From the NCBI GenBank assembly GCA_023416175.1, contig JAEZIE010000193.1, positions 1-5,377 of the forward strand: a DNA stretch of 5,377 nt. The letters run 5' to 3'. The position numbers and the translations under genes were made by a program. Position 1 is the first letter of the stretch. Each line of letters begins with the position of its first letter. Under the pieces are notes generated by a model that did not search any database, was not told the origin of the DNA, and saw only the letters and a program-made list of their open reading frames with translations. Origin of the DNA: Bacillota bacterium. GTDB lineage: Bacteria > Bacillota > Clostridia > Christensenellales > CAG-138. This document shows, piece after piece, positions 4,966 through 5,377 of this stretch.

Positions 4966-5377
4966 TACGCAATCGCCCCCTTCCGCTGAAACTCGTACAT
5001 GCCCCGGTAAATGGGGTTGGTGATTAGCAGTTCTTCATGCGTGCCCGTGCCGTCGATTTTTCCTTCTTTCAGCACCACAACTAAGTCCGCGTCCTCAATG
5101 GCGCTGATGCGCTGTGTGATGAATATCTTGGTCGTATCCTTTAATTCAGAAGCCATACGCTCGCGAATCTTCGCTTCCGTCGAGGTATCCACGGCGCTTG
5201 TAGAGTCGTCAAATATCAGGATGCGCGGGCGCTTTAATAGAGCGCGGGCGATACAGAGCCGCTGCTTCTGCCCGCCCGAAAGGTTGACGCCGCCCTGCCC
5301 AAGCACGGTATCGTAGCCGCCAGGCATCCGGCGTAGAAATTCATCCGCGCAGGCGATGTGGCAGGCCCAGTCGAGCT
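4965..5377 (-). CDS. ABC exporter half-transporter, degenerate-site partner (C-terminal end)
   Basis: Only the last 136 residues of the ATPase domain are inside the window; the membrane domain and Walker A lie beyond the right edge. Visible motifs, numbered from the first full codon, are MPGGYDTVLGQGG (17-29), an intact signature LSGGQ (32-36), Walker B ILIFDD (52-57) and the switch region FITQRIS (85-91). Two key residues are altered: the Walker B glutamate is Asp57 (codon 5205-5207) and the switch histidine is Gln88 (codon 5112-5114). Both changes are known from the degenerate-site subunits of heterodimeric exporters such as TM287 and BmrC, so this is normal specialisation and not decay. 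It should pair with the 619-residue product; its intact LSGGQ would complete that subunit's active site. The stop TAA (4965-4967) overlaps the next ATG. Confidence 0.95.
   Translation of the reverse strand, partial: LDWACHIACADEFLRRMPGGYDTVLGQGGVNLSGGQKQRLCIARALLKRPRILIFDDSTSAVDTSTEAKIRERMASELKDTTKIFITQRISAIEDADLVVVLKEGKIDGTGTHEELLITNPIYRGMYEFQRKGAIA

Noticed and set aside
4965..5377. Loss-of-function mutations in the truncated ABC partner (Glu to Asp, His to Gln)
   Set aside because: The same substitutions are normal in degenerate-site subunits of heterodimeric exporters, and the partner carries the complementary intact motifs.

Overview
The window looks like a chromosomal or metagenomic fragment of a Bacillota bacterium, most likely a gut-type Clostridia lineage with a fairly balanced base composition. 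The xylose isomerase closely follows the pattern I recall for clostridial XylA (the ATSC-x-ADVFA segment and the FxxxYYDA-like N-terminus). The AraC/XylS regulator, the single-gene lipoprotein with a DxDGDxxPE motif and the BmrCD-type split ABC exporter are also typical of that group. No rRNA, tRNA, CRISPR array, transposase or phage gene was seen.

Layout, left to right. (1) 1-683, minus: the N-terminal half of a xylose isomerase gene, cut by the left edge. (2) 684-858: its leader, with an extended -10 promoter candidate and weak repeat and cre-like signals. (3) 859-1818, minus: an AraC-family regulator pointing toward xylA; it probably controls xylA and perhaps itself. (4) 1819-2033: a divergent control region with a good sigma-A promoter for the regulator, an extended -10 promoter for the lipoprotein, several small dyads and TATAGAA repeats 20 bp apart. 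(5) 2034-2795, plus: a secreted lipoprotein of unknown function. (6) 2796-3105: a convergent gap with no gene, almost filled with stem-loops. Its outermost two strong hairpins are copies of each other that differ by one base-pair-preserving change. (7) 3106-4965, minus: a complete ABC exporter half-transporter. It overlaps by one base (TAATG) the end of (8), the C-terminal 136 residues of its partner, which runs off the right edge.

How the parts fit. The regulator and xylA form a plausible sugar-responsive pentose catabolism unit. The two ABC genes form a heterodimeric exporter. Their motifs split as in asymmetric exporters such as TM287/288 and BmrCD: the 619-residue subunit has the catalytic Glu and switch His but an LSQGQ signature, while the truncated partner has LSGGQ but Asp for the Glu and Gln for the His. 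The exporter and the lipoprotein show no functional link to xylose use beyond adjacency.

I do not see convincing evidence for a wholly new biological system. The least explained structure is the hairpin block at 2810-3087. The most testable regulatory idea is the repeat pair at 1927-1953.
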